Made by a program: the position numbers and the translations under genes. Positions 1 to 8,504 of a DNA stretch of 64,000 nucleotides are shown here, piece by piece. Within the stretch, counting starts at the first letter, position 1. Every line of letters begins with the position of its first letter. The notes under the pieces are model-generated. The model had not been told where the DNA came from and ran no database searches. It worked only from the letters and a program-made list of their open reading frames with translations. Source of the DNA: an uncultured Rhodospirillaceae bacterium (lineage in GTDB: Bacteria; Pseudomonadota; Alphaproteobacteria; Reyranellales; Reyranellaceae); contig CAMFGZ010000019.1 in the NCBI GenBank assembly GCA_945952105.1, forward strand, positions 1 to 64,000. Direction: 5' to 3'.

Positions 1-130
1 CAACCGAATCCAAATACGACACCCAACGCCAGCAAAAAATCACAAGCTCTGAGCGAAGCGAAGGATGTCGCGCCAGCCAAGGAGTCAGTTGACCGCTCGG
101 CAAGGTCCTTCGTCGCACTCAGGACGACAC
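1..130. other. Intergenic tail downstream of the DehI-like gene
   Basis: No gene is supported here. The stretch near 100-127 has GTCCT and AGGAC arms separated by 11 nt, a weak hairpin that could end the minus-strand operon, but there is no clear T-tract. Nothing else was recognised. Confidence 0.3.
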
Positions 131-922
131 TTAAAACGTCGCGCCGCGCGCCACCCGGATGGCACGGCAGATCGTCACCATCTTGCCGATGGCGTGATCG
201 ACAAAGAGGCCGACGGCGGCCTCGATCTCTTTCGCCTGAATAGGCCGTTGGGTGGAAATCGAGCGCGCGAGTGTGCTGCCGAGGGTGGCGGCGGTCTCGC
301 GGTTGTCGAGGATGGCGCGGCGCAGCGAGCCGTCGGCGGCGACCGGCGCAAGTGCTGATTCCACGCGCTGCAGGAAGGCAGGCGCATGAGCCAGATGGCG
401 GTACATGCTCGCCAGGATCAACGGCTGCGGCTCGTCGCCGAATTTGTTGAGCCGCAGAACCATCGACCAGGTCGCGGGAGCCACGTCTTCTTCGGAGGCA
501 AGCTTGGGCAATTGCAGGTCGGGCGCGGGCTTGCGCGGTCCCGGCGCGATCCCGCCCTCGCCTGCCACCTCGCCGTTCAGCCAAGCGCGCAGGGCGCCCA
601 GAGCGAACAGATTGATCGTATTTGAATGGTCGTAGCTCGCCAGCACGGCATCGACGCTGGCGGGCTCCTGCCCGGCCAGCGAGGCCAGCCTTGGGACGTC
701 CATGACCTGGCGGAAGGTCGCCATCGCGGCATCGGGAAGGCCGTGGAGGTAGAGCGGCTTCACTGCTGCCCAGGCCCAGGGCAGCGCACCGTCCATGGTC
801 GCGAGATGGCGCCAGACCAGGTTGACCACGCGCACGCCCACGGTGGTCCGGATGTCGGCAAAGAGATCGGCGATCTCGCCGGAGGCCGCGGCCTCCGTGA
901 TCGCCGGCAGCGGATCACTCAC
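131..922 (-). CDS. DehI-like protein (group I haloacid dehalogenase fold)
   Basis: A 263-residue protein. Its N-terminal part (GEIADLFADIRTTVGV, then HLATMDGALPWAWAAVKPL) has the spacing of the DehI family (halocarboxylic acid dehalogenase, cofactor-independent, two pseudo-repeats). The GTG start overlaps the stop of the upstream phytanoyl-CoA dioxygenase-like gene (GTGA), so the two are translationally coupled. A longer open frame continues upstream but there it is out of frame with the dioxygenase and is not coding. True DehI enzymes hydrolyse 2-haloacids using an active-site Asp; I could not confirm that residue, so dehalogenase activity is only a possibility. It is the last gene of an operon that starts with an ABC importer. 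Confidence 0.7.
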   Translation of the reverse strand: MSDPLPAITEAAASGEIADLFADIRTTVGVRVVNLVWRHLATMDGALPWAWAAVKPLYLHGLPDAAMATFRQVMDVPRLASLAGQEPASVDAVLASYDHSNTINLFALGALRAWLNGEVAGEGGIAPGPRKPAPDLQLPKLASEEDVAPATWSMVLRLNKFGDEPQPLILASMYRHLAHAPAFLQRVESALAPVAADGSLRRAILDNRETAATLGSTLARSISTQRPIQAKEIEAAVGLFVDHAIGKMVTICRAIRVARGATF

Positions 923-1800
923 TCGGCAGCCTGCTTCGATTCCTGCCCAATGACGGTGAAGAACGAGGCCGTCTTGGGCTGTTTGGGCAGTTCGACCAAC
1001 CCTTCCTTGAGACGCGCGAACCGCGCCTCCTTCCCGCGCACGATGCGGCCCTCGTTCAGGCTTGGCATCGGGTTGCGCGCGATCGGCACCGCATCGGCGG
1101 CGGTGTAGACACAAATGTAGAGACCGCGCGATTTGTCGGCACCGTTGGCAGCCGAGCCGTGCAGCAGGCGCGTATGCATCAGGCAGACGCTGCCGGCCTT
1201 GCCGAGACAAGGCACGGACTCGCCGAGCGCCTTCTTCTCCTCGTCGGCGGCGACGGCGCCGGTGAAGCGCTCGCCCTCGAACAGCGACAGGACCGGCCCC
1301 TTGTGCGAGCCCGGCACCACCGTGAGGCAGCCATTGCTCTCGTCGATGTCGTCGAGAAACAGCAGCGCCGTCACGATGTCGTCGTTGGTGTGCGGCGTGT
1401 AGGCGAAATCCTGATGGTAGTTCACCTCGGTGCGCGCACCCGAGAGCTTCAGGTTGATCTTGCAGTGATGGAACTTCACGTCCGGCCCGATCAGGTCGGC
1501 CACCATGTCGACCATGCGCGCGTCGAGCATGACCTCGCGATAGGCGTCGGAAATGTCGGACGGGTTGTTGATCCGCCGCAGCGCCGGCCTCTCCGCACTG
1601 TGCTCGGCGCCCATGTCGAAGCGCGGTCGGCCGTCGATCGTCGGGGGGCCGAACGGCGCGGCGTGCGCCCTGCTCTGCTCGACCCAGTCGGCGATCTCGG
1701 CTTTCAGGGCGGCGAGCTGGATCGGCGTGACGGCGTCCTCGACCATGAGATACCCGTCGCACCAGAACGCGTCGCGTTGCTCCTGTGTCAGCGTCGTCAT
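919..1800 (-). CDS. Phytanoyl-CoA dioxygenase (PhyH) family protein
   Basis: A 293-residue Fe(II)/2-oxoglutarate oxygenase of the PhyH type. The metal site is visible as NYHQDF (His129-x-Asp131) and a distal His at about 214 in LLHGSAANG, followed by an Arg at about 225 that would hold 2-oxoglutarate. Family members hydroxylate acyl-CoAs or small carboxylates. It lies 13 nt after the crotonase gene and overlaps the DehI-like gene by 4 nt, so it is part of the same transcript. The substrate is unknown. CoA-transferase and crotonase neighbours make an acyl-CoA or a branched or substituted acid plausible. Confidence 0.87.
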   Translation of the reverse strand: MTTLTQEQRDAFWCDGYLMVEDAVTPIQLAALKAEIADWVEQSRAHAAPFGPPTIDGRPRFDMGAEHSAERPALRRINNPSDISDAYREVMLDARMVDMVADLIGPDVKFHHCKINLKLSGARTEVNYHQDFAYTPHTNDDIVTALLFLDDIDESNGCLTVVPGSHKGPVLSLFEGERFTGAVAADEEKKALGESVPCLGKAGSVCLMHTRLLHGSAANGADKSRGLYICVYTAADAVPIARNPMPSLNEGRIVRGKEARFARLKEGLVELPKQPKTASFFTVIGQESKQAAE

Positions 1801-1813
1801 CGCCGTCTCCCCG

Positions 1814-2611
1814 TTAGCGTCCCTTGAAGACCGGTTTACGCTTCTCCATGAAGGCCGTGCGGCCCTCGATATAGTCCTGCGAATCGAAGCACTGCTTCAC
1901 CAGCCCGTTGAGGCGGGCGAAGTCGGGTTCGCCGTCGAGGCGTGTCAACTCCTCGATGGTACGCTTGGCTGCGTGCATGGTGAGCGGCGCATTCTCACCG
2001 ATCATCCTGCAGTAATTGTCGACATAGGCATCGAGCTCGGCGTCGGGCACGACGCGCGTGACCAGTCCCATGCCGAAAGCTTCCTGGGCGTTGAAGTACC
2101 GGGCGGTGAAGAAGATCTCCTTGGCGTGGGACGGGCCCACGAGATCGGTCAGGATCTTCAGGCCGCTGGCGCGATAGCCGAGCCCCAGCCGGGCCGCAGG
2201 GACGCCGAATCTGCTGTTCTCCGAGGCGATGCGAATGTCGCACAATAGCGACACCGCGAGCCCGCCACCGATGCAGTAGCCGCGGATGCGGGCAATCGTC
2301 GGCTTGGAGCACCTGTTGAGACGCCGGTTCGCTTCCTCGCCGATCTTGTCGTAGTAGGCGACCTGCTCCGGCGTGTTGCGCGCCTTCTCGAACTCAGAGA
2401 TGTCGGCGCCCGAGACGAAGGCCTTGTCGCCCGCGCCGGTGACGACCACGACGCGGATGTTGGGGTCATTCTCGAAGTCGTCGAGAATGACCGGGATCGC
2501 CTCCCACATGTCTGTCGAGGTGGCGTTGTGCTTCTGCGGCTTGTTGAAGACGAGCCGGCCGACCGGCCCCACCTTCTCCGCGATCATGTTGGGGGTGGGG
2601 CTGATCGACAT
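1814..2611 (-). CDS. Enoyl-CoA hydratase/isomerase family protein lacking both catalytic Glu
   Basis: A 265-residue crotonase-fold protein. The oxyanion-hole segments are clear: AFVSGADISEF around residues 64-74 and CIGGGLAVSLLCD around 113-125. The two glutamates of classical enoyl-CoA hydratase (rat Glu144 and Glu164) align here with Ala119 (in GGGLAV) and Ala139 (in FGVPAARLG). Simple hydration of an enoyl-CoA is therefore unlikely; isomerase, hydrolase, decarboxylase or lyase chemistry is more likely. Its start shares one base with the stop of the CoA-transferase gene (TGATG), so the pair is coupled and should act in sequence on one CoA ester. Confidence 0.9.
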   Translation of the reverse strand: MSISPTPNMIAEKVGPVGRLVFNKPQKHNATSTDMWEAIPVILDDFENDPNIRVVVVTGAGDKAFVSGADISEFEKARNTPEQVAYYDKIGEEANRRLNRCSKPTIARIRGYCIGGGLAVSLLCDIRIASENSRFGVPAARLGLGYRASGLKILTDLVGPSHAKEIFFTARYFNAQEAFGMGLVTRVVPDAELDAYVDNYCRMIGENAPLTMHAAKRTIEELTRLDGEPDFARLNGLVKQCFDSQDYIEGRTAFMEKRKPVFKGR

Positions 2612-3789
2612 CAGATCACGCCGCGCTTGCGGAAGTCGGCGATGGCGGCGACGTCGAAGCCCGCTTCCTTCAGCACGGCGTCGGTATGCTCGCCCTGCTC
2701 CGGCGTCGCCGTCTTCATCTCGAACGGCGTGCGGCTCATGTTGATCGCCTGGCCGATCACCTCGATGTCCCCGAGCTTGGGCGAATGCACGGGATGCGCC
2801 ATCTTCAGGTGCTTGACCTGGGGATCAGCGAACATCTCGTCCATCTTGTAGATCGGACCCGCGGGCACGCCCGCCTTGTTCAACTTCTCGACGAGGTCGG
2901 CGCTGCTGTACTGGGCAACCCGCTTGTTGATCTCGTCGTTCAGCGCGTCGCGGTTCTTGGCCCGGCCCTTGTCCGTGCTGAACCGCTCGTCGGTATAGAG
3001 TTCCGGCGAACTGACGGCCTCGCAGAAGCGCTTGTAGATGTGGCCTCCCGACGCGGCGATGTTGATGTAGCCGTCCTTGGTCTTGAAGACGCCGGTCGGG
3101 ATCGAGGTCGGGTGGTTGTTGCCGGCCTGGCCGGGAACGTCCTTGGCGATGGTCCAGCGCGCGGCCTGGAAATCGCACATCGAGATCATGGCCTGCAGCA
3201 GCGAGCTCGACACCCACTGGCCCTGCCCCGAGGTCTCGCGCTCGAGCAGCGCAATCAGGATGCCGATGGCGCAATGCAGGCCCGCGCCCACGTCGGCCAC
3301 GGCGATGCCGGCGCGCATCGGGCCCTCGCCGGGATTGCCGGTCACCATCATCAGGCCGCCCATGCCCTGGGCGATCTGGTCGAAGCCGGCGCGCTCGGCG
3401 TAGGGGCCGTCCTGGCCGAAGCCCGAGATCGATCCAAGGACGATCCGCGGGTTCACCTTCTTGAGGCTCTCATAGTCGATGCCGAGGCGGAACTTCACGT
3501 CGGCGCGATAGTTCTCAACCACCACATCGGCCTGCTCGACCAGCTTCATGAAGACGGCCTTGCCGTCCGGCTCCTTGAGGTTGAGCGTGATCGACCGCTT
3601 GTTGCGATGCAGGTTCTGGAAGTCGGGTCCATGGCGCGGACCGCCCATGTCCATCTCGCCGGCGGACGGCGGCATCTCGACCTTGATGCAGTCGGCGCCC
3701 CAGTCGGCGAGGTAGCGCACGGCAGTCGGACCGGCGCGCACGCGCGTCAGGTCGAGGACTTTGAAACGGGCTAACGGTCCTGCGGTCAT
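2611..3789 (-). CDS. CaiB/BaiF family (class III) CoA-transferase
   Basis: A 392-residue protein with the family N-terminus (KVLDLTRVRAGPTAVRYLAD), the NLHRNKRSITLNL segment, and the catalytic Asp at about residue 166 in GIAVADVGAG. Class III transferases move CoA between carboxylic acids through an aspartyl-CoA anhydride. It follows the ABC ATPase gene after 24 nt and overlaps the crotonase gene by 1 nt. It is probably the activating step for the acid brought in by the importer; neither acceptor nor donor can be read from sequence. Confidence 0.92.
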   Translation of the reverse strand: MTAGPLARFKVLDLTRVRAGPTAVRYLADWGADCIKVEMPPSAGEMDMGGPRHGPDFQNLHRNKRSITLNLKEPDGKAVFMKLVEQADVVVENYRADVKFRLGIDYESLKKVNPRIVLGSISGFGQDGPYAERAGFDQIAQGMGGLMMVTGNPGEGPMRAGIAVADVGAGLHCAIGILIALLERETSGQGQWVSSSLLQAMISMCDFQAARWTIAKDVPGQAGNNHPTSIPTGVFKTKDGYINIAASGGHIYKRFCEAVSSPELYTDERFSTDKGRAKNRDALNDEINKRVAQYSSADLVEKLNKAGVPAGPIYKMDEMFADPQVKHLKMAHPVHSPKLGDIEVIGQAINMSRTPFEMKTATPEQGEHTDAVLKEAGFDVAAIADFRKRGVI

Positions 3790-3813
3790 GCTCTCACTCT
3801 AACGTTGGGAAGC

Positions 3814-4875
3814 TTACTCCACCCGTACCATGGCGGACGGCGCGATCTCCAGCCAGACGCGGCTGCCGACCTCGAAAACGGTGGTCGGGGCGGTCGACAC
3901 GCGCAGCGGCTTCGAACCGCCCAGCGGACGGACCTGATAGTCCCAATACTCGCCGAGATAGGAGCGGTCGACGATTTCGGCTTCGACCGACAGGTTGGGG
4001 CCGCCGCTCGCCTGAGTCGACAGGCCGATCGCCTGCGGCCGCAGCGAATAGAGGAGCTTGCCGCCGCCGCCCGCACCCTCCAGCGCCGATGCCGCCGCCG
4101 TGAAACCATCGAAGCGCACGTCGCCGCCCTGCCCCGTTCCCTCGACGAAGTTGGTGCGGCCGATGAAGCCTGCCACGAAACGGCTCTTCGGGCGGCCATA
4201 GAGGACGTGCGGCGCGTCAATCTGCTCGATCCTGCCCTTGTTCATGACGACGATTCGGTCCGAGGTCACCATCGCCTCGGATTGGTCGTGGGTCACGTAG
4301 ACCGTCGTGATCTTGAACTCGTCGTGGAGACGGCGGATCTCGAAGCGCATCTCCTCGCGCAGGTTGGCATCGAGGTTGGACAGCGGCTCGTCGAGCAGCA
4401 GCACCTCCGGCTCGACCACGATGGCGCGTGCAAGCGCCACGCGCTGTTGCTGACCACCCGACAGTTCGGCGGGATAGCGGCCCTTGAGGTTGCGCATCTG
4501 CACGACGTCCAGGATCTTGTCGACGCGGCGGTCGATCTCGGCGCGCGACAGCTTCCGGATCTGCAGGCCGAAGCCGACATTCTCGCCCACGGTCATGTTC
4601 GGCCAGATGGCGTAGCTCTGGAAGATCATGGACATGCGGCGATGCTCGGGCGGTACGACGCCCGAGGCGGACGAGATCTGCTTGCCGTCCATCTCGATGC
4701 TGCCGTCGGTTGGCGGCATGAAGCCCGCGATCATGCGCAGGGTCGTGGTCTTGCCGCAGCCCGAGGGGCCGAGCAGCGACACGAACTCGCCCTTTGCCAG
4801 TTCCAGCGAAAAGCTGGAGACCGCCTCGAACGCGCCGTAGCGCTTGGCGACGTTTCTCAAAACAAGCTTGCTCAT
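3814..4875 (-). CDS. ABC transporter ATP-binding protein (Fbp/Pot type)
   Basis: A 353-residue ATPase. Walker A is GPSGCGKTT at about 36-44, the signature is LSGGQQQR, Walker B is VLLLDEP, and the switch His is in YVTHDQSEA. The C-terminal third is the TOBE-type regulatory domain typical of FbpC/PotA proteins. The first codon overlaps the permease stop by 4 nt (ATGA). It energises the permease encoded just before it. The substrate is not identifiable from this subunit. Confidence 0.94.
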   Translation of the reverse strand: MSKLVLRNVAKRYGAFEAVSSFSLELAKGEFVSLLGPSGCGKTTTLRMIAGFMPPTDGSIEMDGKQISSASGVVPPEHRRMSMIFQSYAIWPNMTVGENVGFGLQIRKLSRAEIDRRVDKILDVVQMRNLKGRYPAELSGGQQQRVALARAIVVEPEVLLLDEPLSNLDANLREEMRFEIRRLHDEFKITTVYVTHDQSEAMVTSDRIVVMNKGRIEQIDAPHVLYGRPKSRFVAGFIGRTNFVEGTGQGGDVRFDGFTAAASALEGAGGGGKLLYSLRPQAIGLSTQASGGPNLSVEAEIVDRSYLGEYWDYQVRPLGGSKPLRVSTAPTTVFEVGSRVWLEIAPSAMVRVE

Positions 4876-6605
4876 GTCGCGTTACGCCTCAGCATGAAGT
4901 CGCGGCCCAGGGCCCGCTGCCCCAGATACAGCAGCGGCAAGGTCAGTACCTGCAAGACCAGCGCCAGTGCCGCCAAGCGCTCGAAATTGCCCTCCTCGCT
5001 CATGTCGAAGATCATGACGGAGGCCACCTTGGTGTTGGGACCGTACAGGAAGATCGCCGCCGACAATTCGCGCGTGGCGGGGATGAAGATCAGCAGCCAG
5101 GCGCCCAGCAGGTTGCGCTTGAGCAGCGGCGCCACGACGCGGCGCAGCGCCGTCATCCGGCTGCCGCCCAGCACGCGGACCGCCTCCTCCATCTCGGGAT
5201 TGAGGCTGTTGATCGCCGCACTCGCGTTGACGTAGCCCACGGGCAGGAAGCGCGTGGTGAAGGCCAGGATCATGATCAACGCCGTGCCGTAGAGCGCCAG
5301 CGGCGGCGGTGCGTAGGCGGCATAGAAGCCGATCGCCAGGACGACGCCGGGGATCACGAACGGCGCCACGCAGAGGAAGCCCAGCACGCCGCCGAACGGA
5401 ATGAGCCGCCGCGCCACGATGTAGGCCACGCCCAGCGTCAGGAAGACCGCGACCGTGGCGCTGATACCGGCATAGACGAAGCTGTTGATGACCGACTGCG
5501 CGGCCGTCGCATGCTCGAAGAGGATGAAACGAAAGTTCGCGATCGTTATGTTGTCGAGGGAAAAGCCACGCCCCCAGGCCTTTGCGAAGGCGGACTGGAT
5601 CAGGAAGACGTACGGCAGGAACACCGCAAGTGCTGCCACGAACATCGAATAGCCGAACATCACCCAGCGCCAGCGACCCAGCAGGATCGGCCGGCGCTCG
5701 CCACCCTTGCCGGTCAGGGCCACGAAGCCTTTCCGGCGCACGATCAGCCGCTGAACCAGCACCAGCAGGATGGTGACGCCCAGCAGCGGCATGGCATAGG
5801 CCGCCGCCACCTCGACGCGCACGGGATTGCCGAAGAACTGGAAGAGCTGTGTGGTGACGACGTTGAAGCGTGCTGGAATCGCGATCATGGCAGGCGACCC
5901 GAACAGCGCGATCGCCTCCAGGAAGCAGATGATCAGGCCCCCCAGGATGGCCGGCAGCGCCAGCGGCAGGGTCACCTTGCGCATGGTCCGCCACGGACCC
6001 GCGCCCAGGATGTTGGCAGCATCCTCCATCTCCGACGAGACAAGTTCGAGCGCCGCCGTCGTGAAGATGAAGATGTAGGGAAACGAATAGAGCGCGATCA
6101 CGACCGCGAGGCCGGTGAAGCTGTAGATGTTGAAAGGCCCCGCCTCCGCGCCGGTCGCCATCATGTAGAAGCGGTTGAGCCATCCCGCATTGGGCCCGGC
6201 CAGCAGGATCCAGGCAACCGCGCCGGTGTAGGGCGGCGTTATGAATGTCGCCAGCACGAGCATGCGCGTGAGACCGCGGCCCGGCATGTTGGTGCGCGCG
6301 ACCGCCCAGGCGAGCGGCACCGCGAAGACGCCCGCGAGCACGGCGGCGGCCGCGCCGAGCTTCAGGGAGTTGAAGAGCGCATCGACGTAGCGCGCCCTGC
6401 CATAGGCCGTCGCATAGTTGCCCAGGGTGAAGTCGCCCGTGCGCTCCGCCTGGAAGCTGGTGATGACCAGATAGACGAACGGGCTCACCACCAGGAACAG
6501 CAGAACCGCGATGATCGCGATCCACAGGAGCCAGGACGAATCGAACCGGCTGGCGCGCACGGGGCGCACCGGGACCGGATCGATCGCCGGAGAGGTTACC
6601 GACAT
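4872..6605 (-). CDS. ABC transporter permease, two fused domains (FbpB type)
   Basis: A 577-residue membrane protein made of two binding-protein-dependent permease domains in one chain, as in FbpB/AfuB iron(III) permeases. About 12 hydrophobic segments are visible, starting with SSWLLWIAIIAVLLFLVVSP near residues 23-42. EAA-type loops occur in both halves (EDAANILGAGPWRTMRKV and EEAVRVLGGSRMTALRRV). It lies 16 nt after the binding-protein gene. This fused architecture is also used for non-iron anions, so iron should not be assumed. Confidence 0.93.
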   Translation of the reverse strand: MSVTSPAIDPVPVRPVRASRFDSSWLLWIAIIAVLLFLVVSPFVYLVITSFQAERTGDFTLGNYATAYGRARYVDALFNSLKLGAAAAVLAGVFAVPLAWAVARTNMPGRGLTRMLVLATFITPPYTGAVAWILLAGPNAGWLNRFYMMATGAEAGPFNIYSFTGLAVVIALYSFPYIFIFTTAALELVSSEMEDAANILGAGPWRTMRKVTLPLALPAILGGLIICFLEAIALFGSPAMIAIPARFNVVTTQLFQFFGNPVRVEVAAAYAMPLLGVTILLVLVQRLIVRRKGFVALTGKGGERRPILLGRWRWVMFGYSMFVAALAVFLPYVFLIQSAFAKAWGRGFSLDNITIANFRFILFEHATAAQSVINSFVYAGISATVAVFLTLGVAYIVARRLIPFGGVLGFLCVAPFVIPGVVLAIGFYAAYAPPPLALYGTALIMILAFTTRFLPVGYVNASAAINSLNPEMEEAVRVLGGSRMTALRRVVAPLLKRNLLGAWLLIFIPATRELSAAIFLYGPNTKVASVMIFDMSEEGNFERLAALALVLQVLTLPLLYLGQRALGRDFMLRRNAT

Positions 6606-6621
6606 TCCCCTGAGCCGACGA

Positions 6622-7638
6622 TCAGTTGCCGAACGTGTCGCGCCACTGCTCGATCACTTCCGGGATGCCCTTGTCGACTTCCGCGACGGTCGGCCGGATG
6701 ACCTTGATCTCGCTGATCGGCTTGGCGCCCGGAGGCGACGGAACTTCGGGACGCAGCGGAATACCGAAATGCTTGGCGTTGATCTTCGAGGCCTCGATTG
6801 TATAGAGGTACTCCATGAAGAGCTTCGCGGCGTTCGGATGCTTGGTGCCCTTCATGATCGCCGAGGGCGAGATGATCAGCACCGATCCATCGCTGGGGTA
6901 GGAGATCGCCAGCGGATTGCCGCGCGACGCGCTGAACAGCGTCGAGCCGTCCGCGCCTGCCGCCACCTGCCGCTCGCCGGCGTTGAGCGCCGTCACCGTG
7001 TCGTTGATCGAGCGGCCGATCTGCGGCTTGTTCTTCTCGAGCTTGTCGAAATACTGCCAGCCGTAGAGCTTCTTCATCGACAGGACCCACGTGCCGACAT
7101 AGCCCGAGAAACCGGGATGTCCGGTCGAAACCTTGCCCTTCCACTTGATGTCGAGCAGGTCTTCCCATTTCTTCGGGGCGTCCTCGGCCTTCACCTTGGA
7201 GGTGTTGTAGGTGAGCACGACGAGACCGGCAGCGGTCGTGTGGAAGTAGCCGTCGGGATCGAAGTTGCGGAACGCCTCCGAAATCTTGGGCGTGTTCTCC
7301 GGGACGTACTTGTCGAAGCGGCCTTCCGCCTTCAGCCGGGCATAGTGGCCGAGATCGGTCGACGAGAAGACGTCGCAGATCGTCTGGTTGTTCTTGATGT
7401 CCTGCAGGAGCCGCTGATAGGCGACCTGCGCCGTCGTGCGCACCACGTTGACCTTGACGCCATACATCTCCGTGAAGCCGCGACCGAGATCTTCCGCGCC
7501 CTCCGACGTGTAGTGGGCGACATACCAGGTGAGTTCGCCTTCCTTCTTGGCGGCTTCGGTCAACGCGTTGAGGTCGGCGCGCGCCGCGAGCGGCGCAAAC
7601 GCGAGCGCAAGGGCCAAAGCCAAGCTTCCCAACTTCAT
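6622..7638 (-). CDS. Extracellular solute-binding protein (Fbp/AfuA type)
   Basis: A periplasmic binding protein of about 338 residues with a Sec signal peptide (MKLGSLALALALAFAPLAARA, cleavage near residue 21). I placed the start at the ATG at 7638 because GGGAGG at 7645-7650 lies 6 nt before it; an adjacent ATG at 7641 and an upstream ATG at 7665 are less well placed. It is the first gene of a seven-gene minus-strand operon. I did not find the paired tyrosines that bind iron in FbpA, so the ligand may be an organic anion matched to the enzymes downstream. Confidence 0.9.
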   Translation of the reverse strand: MKLGSLALALALAFAPLAARADLNALTEAAKKEGELTWYVAHYTSEGAEDLGRGFTEMYGVKVNVVRTTAQVAYQRLLQDIKNNQTICDVFSSTDLGHYARLKAEGRFDKYVPENTPKISEAFRNFDPDGYFHTTAAGLVVLTYNTSKVKAEDAPKKWEDLLDIKWKGKVSTGHPGFSGYVGTWVLSMKKLYGWQYFDKLEKNKPQIGRSINDTVTALNAGERQVAAGADGSTLFSASRGNPLAISYPSDGSVLIISPSAIMKGTKHPNAAKLFMEYLYTIEASKINAKHFGIPLRPEVPSPPGAKPISEIKVIRPTVAEVDKGIPEVIEQWRDTFGN

Positions 7639-7734
7639 CATGATCCTCCCGTTTCGATGGTTCATTATTTGTGAGGTGCGATACGATCACACGATGGGCC
7701 ACACGACAAGCGCCGGAGGGCCGAGAGGACGCGC

Positions 7735-8340
7735 ATGACGGAAAGCAGCAATTCCAAAGGTTGGGCAGCGTACTATCAGCAGCTTCGCGATCGTCCTCCC
7801 CGCAAAACGTTGGTGGCCGCGCTCGATGCGTTCGGCGAGCCGCCCGCTGACGCCCTCGTCATCGATCTCGGATGCGGCGACGGCCGTGACGTGATCGAGG
7901 AGCTGCGCCGCGGCTGGCGCGTCGTCGCGGTGGATGCGGAACCCGAGGCCTTGCGACAGCTGCAGGTCCGCGTCCTGCCCGATGGAAGCGATGTCACGCC
8001 GGTCCTCTCGCGCCTCGAGGAGGTGCCCATCCCGCTCGGCGTCCATCTCGTCAATTCCAGCTTCGCGATGCCTCTCTGCGAGCCTGCGGCGTTCCGGCAG
8101 GCATGGGAACGGATCCGCGAAGCGCTGCCGGCCGGCGGACGCTTCGCCGGCCAGTGGTACGGCCCGCGCGACAGCTGGGTCGGTCGCCCCGGCATGACGT
8201 TCGTTTCGCGCGAGGAGGCGCTGGCGCTTCTCGCAGGTCTCGACGTCGAGATGTTCGACGAGGAGGAAGCCGACGGCGTGACGCCCCGCGGCAACGCCAA
8301 GCACTGGCACATCTTCCACATCGTCGCGAGGAAACCCTAG
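7735..8340 (+). CDS. Class I SAM-dependent methyltransferase
   Basis: A 201-residue protein with SAM-binding motif I VIDLGCGDGRD (about 42-52) and an acidic residue after strand 2 (VVAVDAEPEAL). The middle part resembles small-molecule methyltransferases (MPLCEPAAFRQAWERIREAL, then GGRFAGQWYG). It is transcribed away from the ABC importer operon. The start is supported by GAGAGG about 8 nt upstream. The substrate is unknown. The rre-like small gene follows 60 nt after its stop; whether they share a transcript is unclear. Confidence 0.85.
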   Translation: MTESSNSKGWAAYYQQLRDRPPRKTLVAALDAFGEPPADALVIDLGCGDGRDVIEELRRGWRVVAVDAEPEALRQLQVRVLPDGSDVTPVLSRLEEVPIPLGVHLVNSSFAMPLCEPAAFRQAWERIREALPAGGRFAGQWYGPRDSWVGRPGMTFVSREEALALLAGLDVEMFDEEEADGVTPRGNAKHWHIFHIVARKP

Positions 8341-8384
8341 GCAGGCCGTTCCTGCTGTGCGAGGCTCCACATCCCATCAACATC

Positions 8385-8399
8385 GAAAGGAGGTGATCC
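8385..8399 (+). promoter_or_regulatory. Extended Shine-Dalgarno, 15 nt complementary to the 16S rRNA 3' end
   Basis: GAAAGGAGGTGATCC is the exact complement of the conserved 3' end of bacterial 16S rRNA (GGATCACCTCCTTTC in most alphaproteobacteria). Ordinary Shine-Dalgarno sequences pair over 4-8 nt. One base separates it from the GTG start at 8401. Over-long pairing of this kind is the hallmark of the rreB/rreR class of small mRNAs, where it holds the 30S subunit and limits translation. Confidence 0.85.
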
Positions 8400-8400
8400 T

Positions 8401-8484
8401 GTGAACTACACCATCACGACGCCGGCGATCTCAGCAGTTGCCGCCACCAGGATCGTTCCTGCAATGGCTTGGTGCTGCCCGTAA
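8401..8484 (+). CDS. rre-like micropeptide gene (27 codons)
   Basis: A GTG-started frame of 27 codons ending in MAWCCP and TAA. The coding call rests on the extended Shine-Dalgarno directly upstream and on a strong terminator 20 nt downstream, which together form a compact mRNA unit. From what I recall of the rreB (Bradyrhizobiaceae, 14 aa) and rreR (Rhodobacter lineage, 18 aa) genes, they also combine an extended Shine-Dalgarno, a GTG start and a tiny frame. The peptide has one Arg, no acidic residue, and a Trp-Cys-Cys-Pro end. It has no signal peptide or membrane segment. It could instead be a leader peptide for the downstream MmgE operon. Confidence 0.7.
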   Translation: MNYTITTPAISAVAATRIVPAMAWCCP

Positions 8485-8504
8485 CGGGATCACCGATAGT
8501 CGGC

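Noticed and set aside
131..1762. A 543-codon open frame on the minus strand
   Set aside because: Only its last 263 codons code (the DehI-like protein). The first part is a shadow of the PhyH-type gene in another frame, low in family character and rich in Arg and Gly.
4794..6701. A 635-codon plus-strand open frame
   Set aside because: It is antisense to the ABC permease gene and reads as Arg/Gln/His-rich sequence without domain features.
6622..7638. Naming the importer fbpABC for iron
   Set aside because: Architecture fits, but the paired-tyrosine iron site was not found and downstream genes are acid-CoA enzymes, so no iron symbol was assigned.
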